The notes below the pieces were generated by a model, which had not been told where the DNA came from, searched no databases, and saw only the letters and a list, made by a program, of their open reading frames with translations. A stretch of DNA of 64,000 bases from Aplectana chamaeleonis (lineage: Eukaryota > Nematoda > Chromadorea > Rhabditida > Cosmocercidae). The position numbers and the translations under genes were made by a program. The stretch spans positions 62,001 through 126,000 of the forward strand of contig JAPDOI010000171.1 in NCBI GenBank assembly GCA_029168955.1, in the 5' to 3' direction. Shown piece after piece: positions 47,801 to 62,870 of this stretch (the first letter of the stretch is position 1; each line of letters starts with the position of its first letter).

Positions 47801-50760
47801 GACGTCTGCATCCAGATGCCCTATGTACTTTACATGGCAGCACTGATGACGTCATCCCAAATTGCCCTATGTGACTTTACACATATGACACCCTGATGAC
47901 GTCATCAGATGCCCTATGTACTTTACATGACACCTGATGACGTCATCAGATGCCCTATACTTTACATAGGGCACATGATGTTTTGTCATCAGATACTATA
48001 CTTTACATGACATCCTGATGACGTCATCAGATGCCCTATGTACTTTACATGACATCCTGATGACGTCATCAGATGCCCTATGTACTTTACATGACACCCT
48101 GATGACGTCATCAGATGCCCTATGTACTTTACATGACATCCTGATGACGTCATCAGATGCCCTATGTACTTTACACATGACACCCTGATGACGTCATCAG
48201 ATGCCCTATGTACTTTACATGACATTCTGATGACGTCATCCAGATGCCCTATGTAACCCCTTACATGACACCCTGATGACGTCATCCCAGATGCCCTATG
48301 TACTTTACATGACACCCTGATGACGTCATCCAGATGCCCTACATATACTTTACGCATGACACCTGATGACGTCATCAGATTGCCTATGTACTTTACATGA
48401 CATCCTGATGACGTCATCAGCGGATTGCCCTATAATACTTTACATGACACCCTGATGACGTCATCAGATGTACCCTACTGTTACTTTTACATGGCATCCT
48501 GATGACGTCATCAGATTCTATGTACTTTACATGACACCCTGATGACGTCATCAGATGCCCTATGTACTTTACATGACACCTGATGACGTCATCAAGATGC
48601 CCTATGTACTTAACATGACACCCTGATGACGTCATCAGATGCCCTATGTACTTTACATGACACCCTGATGACGTCATCAGATGCCCTATGTACTTTACAT
48701 GACATCCTGATGACGTCATCAGATGCCCTATGTACTTTACATGACACCCTGATGACGTCATCAGATGCCTATGTACTTTACATGACACCTGATGACGTCA
48801 TCAGATGCGCCTATGTACTTTACATTACACCCTGATGACGTCATCAGATGCCCTATGTACTTTACATGACATCCTGATGAAGCGTCATCCATGCCCTATG
48901 TACTTGCTACATGACATCCTGATGACGTCATCCAGATGCCCTATGTACTTTACATGACACCCTGATGACGTCATCCAGATGCCCTATGTACTTTACGCGA
49001 CACCCTATGATGACGTCATCAAAGATGCCCTATGTACTTTACATGACACCCTGATGACGTCATCAGATGCCCTATGTACTTTACATGCGACACCCTGATG
49101 ACGTCATCCAGATACCCTATGTACTTTACATGACACCTGATGACGTCATCAGATGCCCTATGTACTTTACGCTGACATCCTGATGACGTCATCCAAGACT
49201 GCCCTATGTACTTTACATGACACCATGATGACGTCATCAGATGCCCTATGTACTTTACATGACACCTGATGACGTCATCAGATGCCCTATGTACTTTACA
49301 TGACACCCTGATGACGTCATCAGATGCCCTATGTACTTTTTACATGACACCCTGATAGCGTCATCAGATTGCCCTATGTACTTTTACATGACATCCTGAT
49401 GACGTCATCAGATGCCTATGTACTTACATGACACTCTGATGACGTCATCGGATGCCCTATGTACTTTACACTTGCTGACACCCTGATGACGTCATCAGAT
49501 GCCCTATGTACTTGCTACGCATGACACCCTGATGACGTCATCCAGATGCCCTATGTATTTATATGACACCCTGATGACGTCATCAAGATGCCCTACATGT
49601 ACTTTTACATGGCATCCTGATGACGTCATCAGATGCCCTATGTACTTTACATGACACCCTGATACAACGTCATCAGATGCCCTATGTACTTTACATGACA
49701 CCCTGATGACGTCATGGGAGATGCCCTATGTACTTTACATGACACCCTGATGACGTCATCAGATGCCCTATGTACTTTACATGACACCCTGATGACGTCA
49801 TCAGATGCCCTATGTAGTTTACACATGACACCCTGATGACGTCATCCAGATGCCCTATGTACTTTACATGACATCCATGATGACGTCATCAGATGCCCTA
49901 TATACTTTACATGACACCCTGATGACGTCATCAGATACCCCTATGTGCTTTACATGACATCCTGATGACGTCATCAGATGCCCTATGTACTTTACGCCTT
50001 TGACACCCTGATGACGTCATCAGATGCCTATGTACTTTACATGACACCCTGATGACGTCATCAGATGCCCTATGTACCACTTTACATGACATTCTGATGA
50101 CGTCATCAGATGCCTATGCACTTTACATGACATCCTGATGACGTCATCAGATGCCCTATGTACTTTACATGACCCAATGATGACGTCATCAGATGCCCTA
50201 TGTACTTTACATGGCATGCTGATGACGTCATCAGAAGTCCTATGTACTTTACATGGCATCCTGATGACGTCATCAGATGCCCTATGTACTTTAAATGGCA
50301 TCCTGATTTACGTCATCAGATGCTCTGTGTTCTTTTCATGACACCTTGATGACGTCATCGGATGCCCTATGTACTTTACATGGCATCCTGATGACGCCAT
50401 CACAAGCCCTATGTACTTTACGCGACACCCTGATGACGTCATCAGATGCCCTATATTTTTACATGACACCCTGATGATGTCATCAGATGCCCTATGTACC
50501 CCTTACATGACATCCTGATGACGTCATCGGATTGCCCCTATATGCTTTACATAGCATCCCGATGACGTCATCAGATACCTATGTACTTTACATGACATCC
50601 TGATGACGTCATCCAGATGCCCTATGTACTTTACATGACATCCTGATGACGTCATCAGATGCCCTATGTACTTTACATTACCATGATGACGTCATCAGAT
50701 ACCTATGTACTTTTTACATGTCTGATGACGTCATCTAATACCTATGTACTTTACATGACA
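44881..50760 (+). repeat. Satellite zone B: indel-rich
   Basis: Nearly every unit here has small insertions or deletions: CCC shortened to CC (GACACCTGATG, GATGCCTATG), an extra C in GTCATCCAGATG, and insertions such as TATGGTAATTTTT. Block markers of zone A (GACCCAATG, GGCATCC, GAAGTCC, AAATGGCATCC) reappear at 50,165-50,310 and 50,800-50,880. The TGATGACGTCATC core is intact in most units. This is either genuine decay or poorly polished long-read assembly. Confidence 0.85.
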
Positions 50761-53700
50761 TCCTGATGACGTCATCAGATGCCCTATGTACTTTACATGA
50801 CCCAATGATGACGTCATCAGATGCCCTATGTACTTTACATGGCATCCTGATGACGTCATCAGAAGTCCTATGTACTTTACATGGCATCCTGATGACGTCA
50901 TCAGATGCCCTATGTACTTTACATGACACCCTGATGACGTCATCAGATGCCCTATGTACTTTACATGACACCCTGATGACGTCATCAGATGCCCTATGTA
51001 CTTTACATGACACCCTGATGACGTCATCAGATGCCCTATGTACTTTACATGACACCCTGATGACGTCATCAGATGCCCTATGTACTTTACATGACATCCT
51101 GATGACGTCATCAGATGCCCTATGTACTTTACATGACATCCTGATGACGTCATCAGATGCCCTATGTACTTTACATGACATCCTGATGACGTCATCAGAT
51201 GCCCTATGTACTTTACATGACATCCTGATGACGTCATCAGTTGCCCTATGTACTTTACATGACATCCTGATGACGTCATCAGATGCCCTATGTACTTTAC
51301 ATGACATCCTGATGACGTCATCAGATGCCCTATGTACTTTACATGACACCCTGATGACGTCATCAGATGCCCTATGTACTTTACATGACACCCTGATGAC
51401 GTCATCAGATGCCCTATGTACTTTACATGACACCCTGATGACGTCATCAGATGCCCTATGTACTTTACATGACATCCTGATGACGTCATCAGATGCCCTA
51501 TGTACTTTACATGACACCCTGATGACGTCATCAGATGCCCTATGTACTTTACATGACATCCTGGTGACGTCATCTCATACCCTATGTACTTTACATGACA
51601 TCCTGATGACGTCATCAGATGCCCTATGTACTTTACATGACATCCTGATGACGTCATCAGATGCCCTATGTACTTTACATGACATCCTGATGACGTCATC
51701 AGATGCCCTATGTACTTTACATGACACTGATGAAGTCATCAGATGCACTATGTACTTTACATGACATCCTGATGACGTCATCAGATGCCCTATGTACTTT
51801 ACATGACATCCTGATGACGTCATCAGATGCCCTATGTACTTTACATGACATCCTGATGACGTCATCAGATGCCCTATGTACTTTACATGACACCCTGATG
51901 ACGTCATCAGATGCCCTATGTACTTTACATGACATCCTGATGACGTCATCAGATGCCCTATGTACTTTACATGACATCCTGATGACGTCATCAGATGCCC
52001 TATGTACTTTACATGACACCATGATGACGTCATCAGATGCCCTATGTACTTTACATGACATCCTGATGACGTCATCAGATGCCCTATGTACTTTACATGA
52101 CACCCTGATGACGTCATCAGATGCCCTATGTACTTTACATGACACCCTGATGACGTCATCAGATGCCCTATGTACTTTACATGACACCCTGATGACGTCA
52201 TCAGATGCCCTATGTACTTTACATGACACCCTGATGACGTCATCAGATGCCCTATGTACTTTACCTGACACCCTGATGACGTCATCAGATGCCCTATGTA
52301 CTTTACATGACACCCTGATGACGTCATCAGATGCCCTATGTACTTTACATGACATCCTGATGACGTCATCAGATGCCCTATGTACTTTACATGACATCCT
52401 GATGACGTCATCAGATGCCCTATGTACTTTACATGACACCCTGATGACGTCATCAGATGCCCTATGTACTTTACATGACATCCTGATGACGTCATCAGAT
52501 GCCCTATGTACTTTACATGACATCCTGATGACGTCATCAGATGCCCTATGTACTTTACATGACACCCTGATGACGTCATCAGATGCCCTATGTACTTTAC
52601 ATGCCACGCTGATGACGTCATCAGATGCCCTATGTACTTTACATGACATCCTGATGACGTCATCAGATGCCCTATGTACTTTACATGACACCCTGATGAC
52701 GTCATCAGATGCCCTATGTACTTTACATGACACCCTGATGACGTCATCAGATGCCCTATGTACTTTACATGACACCCTGATGACGTCATCAGATGCCCTA
52801 TGTACTTTACATGACACCCTGATGACGTCATCAGATGCCCTATGTACTTTACATGACATCCTGATGACGTCATCAGATGCCCTATGTACTTTACATGACA
52901 TCCTGATGACGTCATCAGATGCCCTATGTACTTTACATGACACCCTGATGACGTCATCAGATGCCCTATGTACTTTACATGACATCCTGATGACGTCATC
53001 AGATGCCCTATGTACTTTACATGACATCCTGATGACGTCATCAGATGCCCTATGTACTTTACATGACATCCTGATGACGTCATCAGATGCCCTATGTACT
53101 TTACATGACACCCTGATGACGTCATCAGATGCCCTATGTACTTTACATGACACCCTGATGACGTCATCAGATGCCCTATGTACTTTACATGACACCCTGA
53201 TGACGTCATCAGATGCCCTATGTACTTTACATGACATCCTGATGACGTCATCAGATGCCCTATGTACTTTACATGACACCCTGATGACGTCATCAGATGC
53301 CCTATGTACTTTACATGACACCCTGATGACGTCATCAGATGCCCTATGTACTTTACATGACATCCTGATGACGTCATCAGATGCCCTATGTACTTTACAT
53401 GACATCCTGATGACGTCATCAGATGCCCTATGTACTTTACATGACACCCTGATGACGTCATCAGATGCCCTATGTACTTTACATGACATCCTGATGACGT
53501 CATCAGATGCCCTATGTACTTTACATGACACCCTGATGACGTCATCAGATGCCCTATGTACTTTACATGACACCCTGATGACGTCATCAGATGCCCTATG
53601 TACTTTACATGACATCCTGATGACGTCATCAGATGCCCTATGTACTTTACATGACATCCTGATGACGTCATCAGATGCCCTATGTACTTTACATGACACC

Positions 53701-56700
53701 CTGATGACGTCATCAGATGCCCTATGTACTTTACATGACACCCTGATGACGTCATCAGATGCCCTATGTACTTTACATGACCCCCTGATGACGTCATCAG
53801 ATGCCCTATGTACTTTACATGACACCCTGATGACGTCATCAGATGCCCTATGTACTTTACATGACATCCTGATGACGTCATCAGATGCCCTATGTACTTT
53901 ACATGACACCCTGTTGACGTCATCAGATGCCCTATGTACTTTACATGACATCCTGATGACGTCATCAGATGCCCTATGTACTTTACATGACACCCTGATG
54001 ACGTCATCAGATGCCCTATGTACTTTACATGACACCCTGATGACGTCATCAGATGCCCTATGTACTTTACATGACATCCTGATGACGTCATCAGATGCCC
54101 TATGTACTTTACATGACATCCTGATGACGTCATCAGATGCCCTATGTACTTTACATGACACCCTGATGACGTCATCAGATGCCCTATGTACTTTACATGA
54201 CACCCTGATGACGTCATCAGATGCCCTATGTACTTTACATGACACCCTGATGACGTCATCAGATGCCCTATGTACTTTACATGACACCCTGATGACGTCA
54301 TCAGATGCCCTATGTACTTTACATGACATCCTGATGACGTCATCAGATGCCCTATGTACTTTACATGACATCCTGATGACGTCATCAGATGCCCTATGTA
54401 CTTTACATGACATCCTGATGACGTCATCAGATGCCCTATGTACTTTACATGACACCCTGATGACGTCATCAGATGCCCTATGTACTTTACATGACACCCT
54501 GATGACGTCATCAGATGCCCTATGTACTTTACATGACACCCTGATGACGTCATCAGATGCCCTATGTACTTTACATGACATCCTGATGACGTCATCAGAT
54601 GCCCTATGTACTTTACATGACACCCTGATGACGTCATCAGATGCCCTATGTACTTTACATGACATCCTGATGACGTCATCAGATGCCCTATGTACTTTAC
54701 ATGACACCCTGATGACGTCATCAGATGCCCTATGTACTTTACATGACATCCTGATGACGTCATCAGATGCCCTATGTACTTTACATGACACCCTGATGAC
54801 GTCATCAGATGCCCTATGTACTTTACATGACATCCTGATGACGTCATCAGATGCCCTATGTACTTTACATGACACCCTGATGACGTCATCAGATGCCCTA
54901 TGTACTTTACATGACACCCTGATGACGTCATCAGATGCCCTATGTACTTTACATGACACCCTGATGACGTCATCAGATGCCCTATGTACTTTACATGACA
55001 TCCTGATGACGTCATCAGATGCCCTATGTACTTTACATGACACCCTGATGACGTCATCAGATGCCCTATGTACTTTACATGACACCCTGATGACGTCATC
55101 AGATGCCCTATGTACTTTACATGACACACTGATGACGTCATCAGATTCCCTATGTACTTTACATGACATCCTGATGACGTCATCAGATGCCCTATGTACT
55201 TTACATGACATCCTGATGACGTCATCAGATGCCCTATGTACTTTACATGACATCCTGATGACGTCATCAGATGCCCTATGTACTTTACATGACATCCTGA
55301 TGACGTCATCAGATGCCCTATGTACTTTACATGACACCCTGATGACGTCATCAGATGCCCTATGTACTTTACATGACACCCTGATGACGTCATCAGATGC
55401 CCTATGTACTTTACATGACATCCTGATGACGTCATCAGATGCCCTATGTACTTTACATGACATCCTGATGACGTCATCAGATGCCCTATGTACTTTACAT
55501 GACATCCTGATGACGTCATCAGATGCCCTATGTACTTTACATGACACCCTGATGACGTCATCAGATGCCCTATGTACTTTACATGACACCCTGATGACGT
55601 CATCAGATGCCCTATGTACTTTACATGACACCCTGATGACGTCATCAGATGCCCTATGTACTTTACATGACATCCTGATGACGTCATCAGATGCCCTATG
55701 TACTTTACATGACACCCTGATGACGTCATCAGATGCCCTATGTACTTTACATGACATCCTGATGACGTCATCAGATGCCCTATGTACTTTACATGACACC
55801 CTGATGACGTCATCAGATGCCCTATGTACTTTACATGACACCCTGATGACGTCATCAGATGCCCTATGTACTTTACATGACATCCTGATGACGTCATCAG
55901 ATGCCCTATGTACTTTACATGACACCCTGATGACGTCATCAGATGCCCTATGTACTTTACATGACACCCTGATGACGTCATCAGATGCCCTATGTACTTT
56001 ACATGACACCCTGATGACGTCATCAGATGCCCTATGTACTTTACATGACATCCTGATGACGTCATCAGATGCCCTATGTACTTTACATGACACCCTGATG
56101 ACGTCATCAGATGCCCTATGTACTTTACATGACATCCTGATGACGTCATCAGATGCCCTATGTACTTTACATGACATCCTGATGACGTCATCAGATGCCC
56201 TATGTACTTTACATGACATCCTGATGACGTCATCAGATGCCCTATGTACTTTACATGACACCCTGATGACGTCATCAGATGCCCTATGTACTTTACATGA
56301 CACCCTGATGACGTCATCAGATGCCCTATGTACTTTACATGACATCCTGATGACGTCATCAGATGCCCTATGTACTTTACATGACATCCTGATGACGTCA
56401 TCAGATGCCCTATGTACTTTACATGACATCCTGATGACGTCATCAGATGCCCTATGTACTTTACATGACATCCTGATGACGTCATCAGATGCCCTATGTA
56501 CTTTACATGACACCCTGATGACGTCATCAGATGCCCTATGTACTTTACATGACACCCTGATGACGTCATCAGATGCCCTATGTACTTTACATGACACCCT
56601 GATGACGTCATCAGATGCCCTATGTACTTTACATGACACCCTGATGGCGTCATCAGATGCCCTATGTACCTTACATGACACCCGCATGACGTCATCAGGT

Positions 56701-59700
56701 GCCCTATGGACTTTACATGACATCCTGATGACGTCATCAGATGCCCTATGTACTTTACATGACATCCTGATGACGTCATCAGATGCCCTATGTACTTTAC
56801 ATGACATCCTGATGACGTCATCAGATGCCCTATGTACTTTACATGACATCCTGATGACGTCATCAGATGCCCTATGTACTTTACATGACATCCTGATGAC
56901 GTCATCAGATGCCCTATGTACTTTACATGACACCCTGATGACGTCATCAGATGCCCTATGTACTTTACATGACACCCTGATGACGTCATCAGATGCCCTA
57001 TGTACTTTACATGACATCCTGATGACGTCATCAGATGCCCTATGTACTTTACATGACATCCTGAAGACGTCATCAGATGCCCTATGTACTTTACATGACA
57101 TCCTGATGACGTCATCAGATGCCCTATGTACTTTACATGACATCCTGATGACGTCATCAGATGCCCTATGTACTTTACATGACATCCTGATGACGTCATC
57201 AGATGCCCTATGTACTTTACATGACATCCTGATGACGTCATCAGATGCCCTATGTACTTTACATGACACCCTGATGACGTCATCAGATGCCCTATGTACT
57301 TTACATGACACCCTGATGACGTCATCAGATGCCCTATGTACTTTACATGACATCCTGATGACGTCATCAGATGCCCTATGTACTTTACATGACACCCTGA
57401 TGACGTCATCAGATGCCCTATGTACTTTACATGACACCCTGATGACGTCATCAGATGCCCTATGTACTTTACATGACATCCTGATGACGTCATCAGATGC
57501 CCTATGTACTTTACATGACACCCTGATGACGTCATCAGATGCCCTATGTACTTTACATGACATCCTGATGACGTCATCAGATGCCCTATGTACTTTACAT
57601 GACACCCTGATGACGTCATCAGATGCCCTATGTACTTTACATGACATCCTGATGACGTCATCAGATGCCCTATGTACTTTACATGACACCCTGATGACGT
57701 CATCAGATGCCCTATGTACTTTACATGACATCCTGATGACGTCATCAGATGCCCTATGTACTTTACATGACACCCTGATGACGTCATCAGATGCCCTATG
57801 TACTTTACATGACATCCTGATGACGTCATCAGATGCCCTATGTACTTTACATGACACCCTGATGACGTCATCAGATGCCCTATGTACTTTACATGACACC
57901 CTGATGACGTCATCAGATGCCCTATGTACTTTACATGACATCCTGATGACGTCATCAGATGCCCTATGTACTTTACATGACACCCTGATGACGTCATCAG
58001 ATGCCCTATGTACTTTACATGACACCCTGATGACGTCATCAGATGCCCTATGTACTTTACATGACATCCTGATGACGTCATCAGATGCCCTATGTACTTT
58101 ACATGACACCCTGATGACGTCATCAGATGCCCTATGTACTTTACATGACACCCTGATGACGTCATCAGATGCCCTATGTACTTTACATGACATCCTGATG
58201 ACGTCATCAGATGCCCTATGTACTTTACATGACATCCTGATGACGTCATCAGATGCCCTATGTACTTTACATGACACCCTGATGACGTCATCAGATGCCC
58301 TATGTACTTTACATGACACCCTGATGACGTCATCAGATGCCCTATGTACTTTACATGACATCCTGATGACGTCATCAGATGCCCTATGTACTTTACATGA
58401 CACCCTGATGACGTCATCAGATGCCCTATGTACTTTACATGACACCCTGATGACGTCATCAGATGCCCTATGTACTTTACATGACATCCTGATGACGTCA
58501 TCAGATGCCCTATGTACTTTACATGACACCCTGATGACGTCATCAGATGCCCTATGTACTTTACATGACATCCTGATGACGTCATCAGATGCCCTATGTA
58601 CTTTACATGACACCCTGATGACGTCATCAGATGCCCTATGTACTTTACATGACATCCTGATGACGTCATCAGATGCCCTATGTACTTTACATGACACCCT
58701 GATGACGTCATCAGATGCCCTATGTACTTTACATGACATCCTGATGACGTCATCAGATGCCCTATGTACTTTACATGACACCCTGATGACGTCATCAGAT
58801 GCCCTATGTACTTTACATGACATCCTGATGACGTCATCAGATGCCCTATGTACTTTACATGACACCCTGATGACGTCATCAGATGCCCTATGTACTTTAC
58901 ATGACATCCTGATGACGTCATCAGATGCCCTATGTACTTTACATGACATCCTGATGACGTCATCAGATGCCCTATGTACTTTACATGACATCCTGATGAC
59001 GTCATCAGATGCCCTATGTACTTTACATGACACCCTGATGACGTCATCAGATGCCCTATGTACTTTACATGACACCCTGATGACGTCATCAGATGCCCTA
59101 TGTACTTTACATGACACCCTGATGACGTCATCAGATGCCCTATGTACTTTACATGACATCCTGATGACGTCATCAGATGCCCTATGTACTTTACATGACA
59201 TCCTGATGACGTCATCAGATGCCCTATGGACTTTACATGACATCCTGATGACGGCATCAGATGCCCTATGTACTTTTCATGACATCCTGATGCCGTCATC
59301 AGATGCCCTATCTACTTTACATGACACCCTCATGACCTCATCAGATGCCCTATGTACTTTACATGACACCCTGATGACGTCATCAGATGCCCTATGTACT
59401 TTACATGACATCCTGATGACGTCATCAGATGCCCTATGTACTTTACATGACACCCTGATGACGTCATCAGATGCCCTATGTACTTTACATGACACCCTGA
59501 TGACGTCATCAGATGCCCTATGTACTTTACATGACATCCTGATTACGTCATCAGATGCCCTATGTACTTTACATGACATCCTGATGACGTCATCAGATGC
59601 CCTATGTACTTTACATGACATCCTGATGACGTCATCAGATGCCCTATGTACTTTACATGACACCCTGATGACGTCATCAGATGCCCTATGTACTTTACAT

Positions 59701-62310
59701 GACACCCTGATGACGTCATCAGATGCCCTATGTACTTTACATGACACCCTGATGACGTCATCAGATGCCCTATGTACTTTACATGACATCCTGATGACGT
59801 CATCAGATGCCCTATGTACTTTACATGACATCCTGATGACGTCATCAGATGCCCTATGTACTTTACATGACACCCTGATGACGTCATCAGATGCCCTATG
59901 TACTTTACATGACATCCTGATGACGTCATCAGATGCCCTATGTACTTTACATGACATCCTGATGACGTCATCAGATGCCCTATGTACTTTACATGACATC
60001 CTGATGACGTCATCAGATGCCCTATGTACTTTACATGACATCCTGATGACGTCATCAGATGCCCTATGTACTTTACATGACACCCTGATGACGTCATCAG
60101 ATGCCCTATGTACTTTACATGACACCCTGATGACGTCATCAGATGCCCTATGTACTTTACATGACACCCTGATGACGTCATCAGATGCCCTATGTACTTT
60201 ACATGACACCCTGATGACGTCATCAGATGCCCTATGTACTTTACATGACATCCTGATGACGTCATCAGATGCCCTATGTACTTTACATGACACCCTGATG
60301 ACGTCATCAGATGCCCTATGTACTTTACATGACATCCTGATGACGTCATCAGATGCCCTATGTACTTTACATGACATCCTGATGACGTCATCAGATGCCC
60401 TATGTACTTTACATGACATCCTGATGACGTCATCAGATGCCCTATGTACTTTACATGACATCCTGATGACGTCATCAGATGCCCTATGTACTTTACATGA
60501 CACCCTGATGACGTCATCAGATGCCCTATGTACTTTACATGACACCCTGATGACGTCATCAGATGCCCTATGTACTTTACATGACATCCTGATGACGTCA
60601 TCAGATGCCCTATGTACTTTACATGACATCCTGATGACGTCATCAGATGCCCTATGTACTTTACATGACATCCTGATGACGTCATCAGATGCCCTATGTA
60701 CTTTACATGACACCCTGATGACGTCATCAGATGCCCTATGTACTTTACATGACACCCTGATGACGTCATCAGATGCCCTATGTACTTTACATGACACCCT
60801 GATGACGTCATCAGATGCCCTATGTACTTTACATGACATCCTGATGACGTCATCAGATGCCCTATGTACTTTACATGACACCCTGATGACGTCATCAGAT
60901 GCCCTATGTACTTTACATGACATCCTGATGACGTCATCAGATGCCCTATGTACTTTACATGACACCCTGATGACGTCATCAGATGCCCTATGTACTTTAC
61001 ATGACATCCTGATGACGTCATCAGATGCCCTATGTACTTTACATGACACCCTGATGACGTCATCAGATGCCCTATGTACTTTACATGACACCCTGATGAC
61101 GTCATCAGATGCCCTATGTACTTTACATGACACCCTGATGACGTCATCAGATGCCCTATGTACTTTACATGACATCCTGATGACGTCATCAGATGCCCTA
61201 TGTACTTTACATGACACCCTGATGACGTCATCAGATGCCCTATGTACTTTACATGACACCCTGATGACGTCATCAGATGCCCTATGTACTTTACATGACA
61301 TCCTGATGACGTCATCAGATGCCCTATGTACTTTACATGACACCCTGATGACGTCATCAGATGCCCTATGTACTTTACATGACACCCTGATGACGTCATC
61401 AGATGCCCTATGTACTTTACATGACATCCTGATGACGTCATCAGATGCCCTATGTACTTTACATGCCATCCTGATGACGTCATCAGATGCCCTATGTACT
61501 TTACATGACATCCTGATGACGTCATCAGATGCCCTATGTACTTTACATGACATCCTGATGACGTCATCAGATGCCCTATGTACTTTACATGACACCCTGA
61601 TGACGTCATCAGATGCCCTATGTACTTTACATGACACCCTGATGACGTCATCAGATGCCCTATGTACTTTACATGACATCCTGATGACGTCATCAGATGC
61701 CCTATGTACTTTACATGACATCCTGATGACGTCATCAGATGCCCTATGTACTTTACATGACACCCTGATGACGTCATCAGATGCCCTATGTACTTTACAT
61801 GACACCCTGATGACGTCATCAGATGCCCTATGTACTTTACATGACATCCTGATGACGTCATCAGATGCCCTATGTACTTTACATGACACCCTGATGACGT
61901 CATCAGATGCCCTATGTACTTTACATGACATCCTGATGACGTCATCAGATGCCCTATGTACTTTACATGACACCCTGATGACGTCATCAGATGCCCTATG
62001 TACTTTACATGACACCCTGATGACGTCATCAGATGCCCTATGTACTTTACATGACACCCTGATGACGTCATCAGATGCCCTATGTACTTTACATGACACC
62101 CTGATGACGTCATCAGATGCCCTATGTACTTTACATGACACCCTGATGACGTCATCAGATGCCCTATGTACTTTACATGACACCCTGATGACGTCATCAG
62201 ATGCCCTATGTACTTTACATGACATCCTGATGACGTCATCAGATGCCCTATGTACTTTACATGACACCCTGATGACGTCATCAGATGCCCTATGTACTTT
62301 ACATGACATC
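50761..62310 (+). repeat. Satellite zone C: highly homogeneous, two unit types
   Basis: From about 51,740 to 62,310 the 42-bp register holds for about 250 consecutive units with no net indel. Almost all differences are one C/T choice, GACACC against GACATC. Rare private changes are found, for example at 52,264 (CCTGAC), 56,645-56,710 and 59,222-59,335. The ten-unit order of types ATC-ATC-ATC-ACC-ACC-ACC-ATC-ACC-ATC-ACC occurs at about 54.3, 55.4 and 60.6 kb. Confidence 0.92.
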
Positions 62311-62870
62311 TGATGACGCCATCAGACGCCCATACTTAAAAAAAGATTTACTATATATGACAATCCGATGACGTCATCAGATGCCCTATGTAATTTTTAT
62401 AGCATGACACCTGATGACACGTCATCAGATGCCACACTATGTAATTTTACATGACAATCTGATGACGTCACCAGATGCCCTATATACTTTACATGGCATC
62501 CTTGATGACGCCATCAGATGCCCTATGTACTTATATGCATGACATCTCGATGACGTCATCAGATGCCCTGCGTGTACTTTACATGACACCCTGATGACGC
62601 CATCAGATGCCCTTACAAATAACATGCACATCCTGATGAATGCGTCATCAGATGCCCTATGTACTTTACATGACACCCTGATGACGTCATCAGATGCCCT
62701 ATGTACTTTACATGACAATGGCTCCTGATGACGTCATCAGATGCCCTATGTATCTTATAGCATGACACCCTGATGACGTCATCTAGTTGTTCATGCCGTA
62801 CATTACATGATTATTTCCCTGAATGGACGTCTTCAGATGCCCTATGTACATTAGATGAGACCCTGATGAC
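62311..62870 (+). repeat. Satellite zone D: broken junction
   Basis: Units are disrupted by insertions (a run AAAAAAAGATTTACTATATA near 62,338; TTGTTCATGCCGTACATTAC near 62,786) and by GACGCCATC in place of the palindrome. Sequence then returns to clean units. It may be a true boundary between two arrays or an assembly join. Confidence 0.8.
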
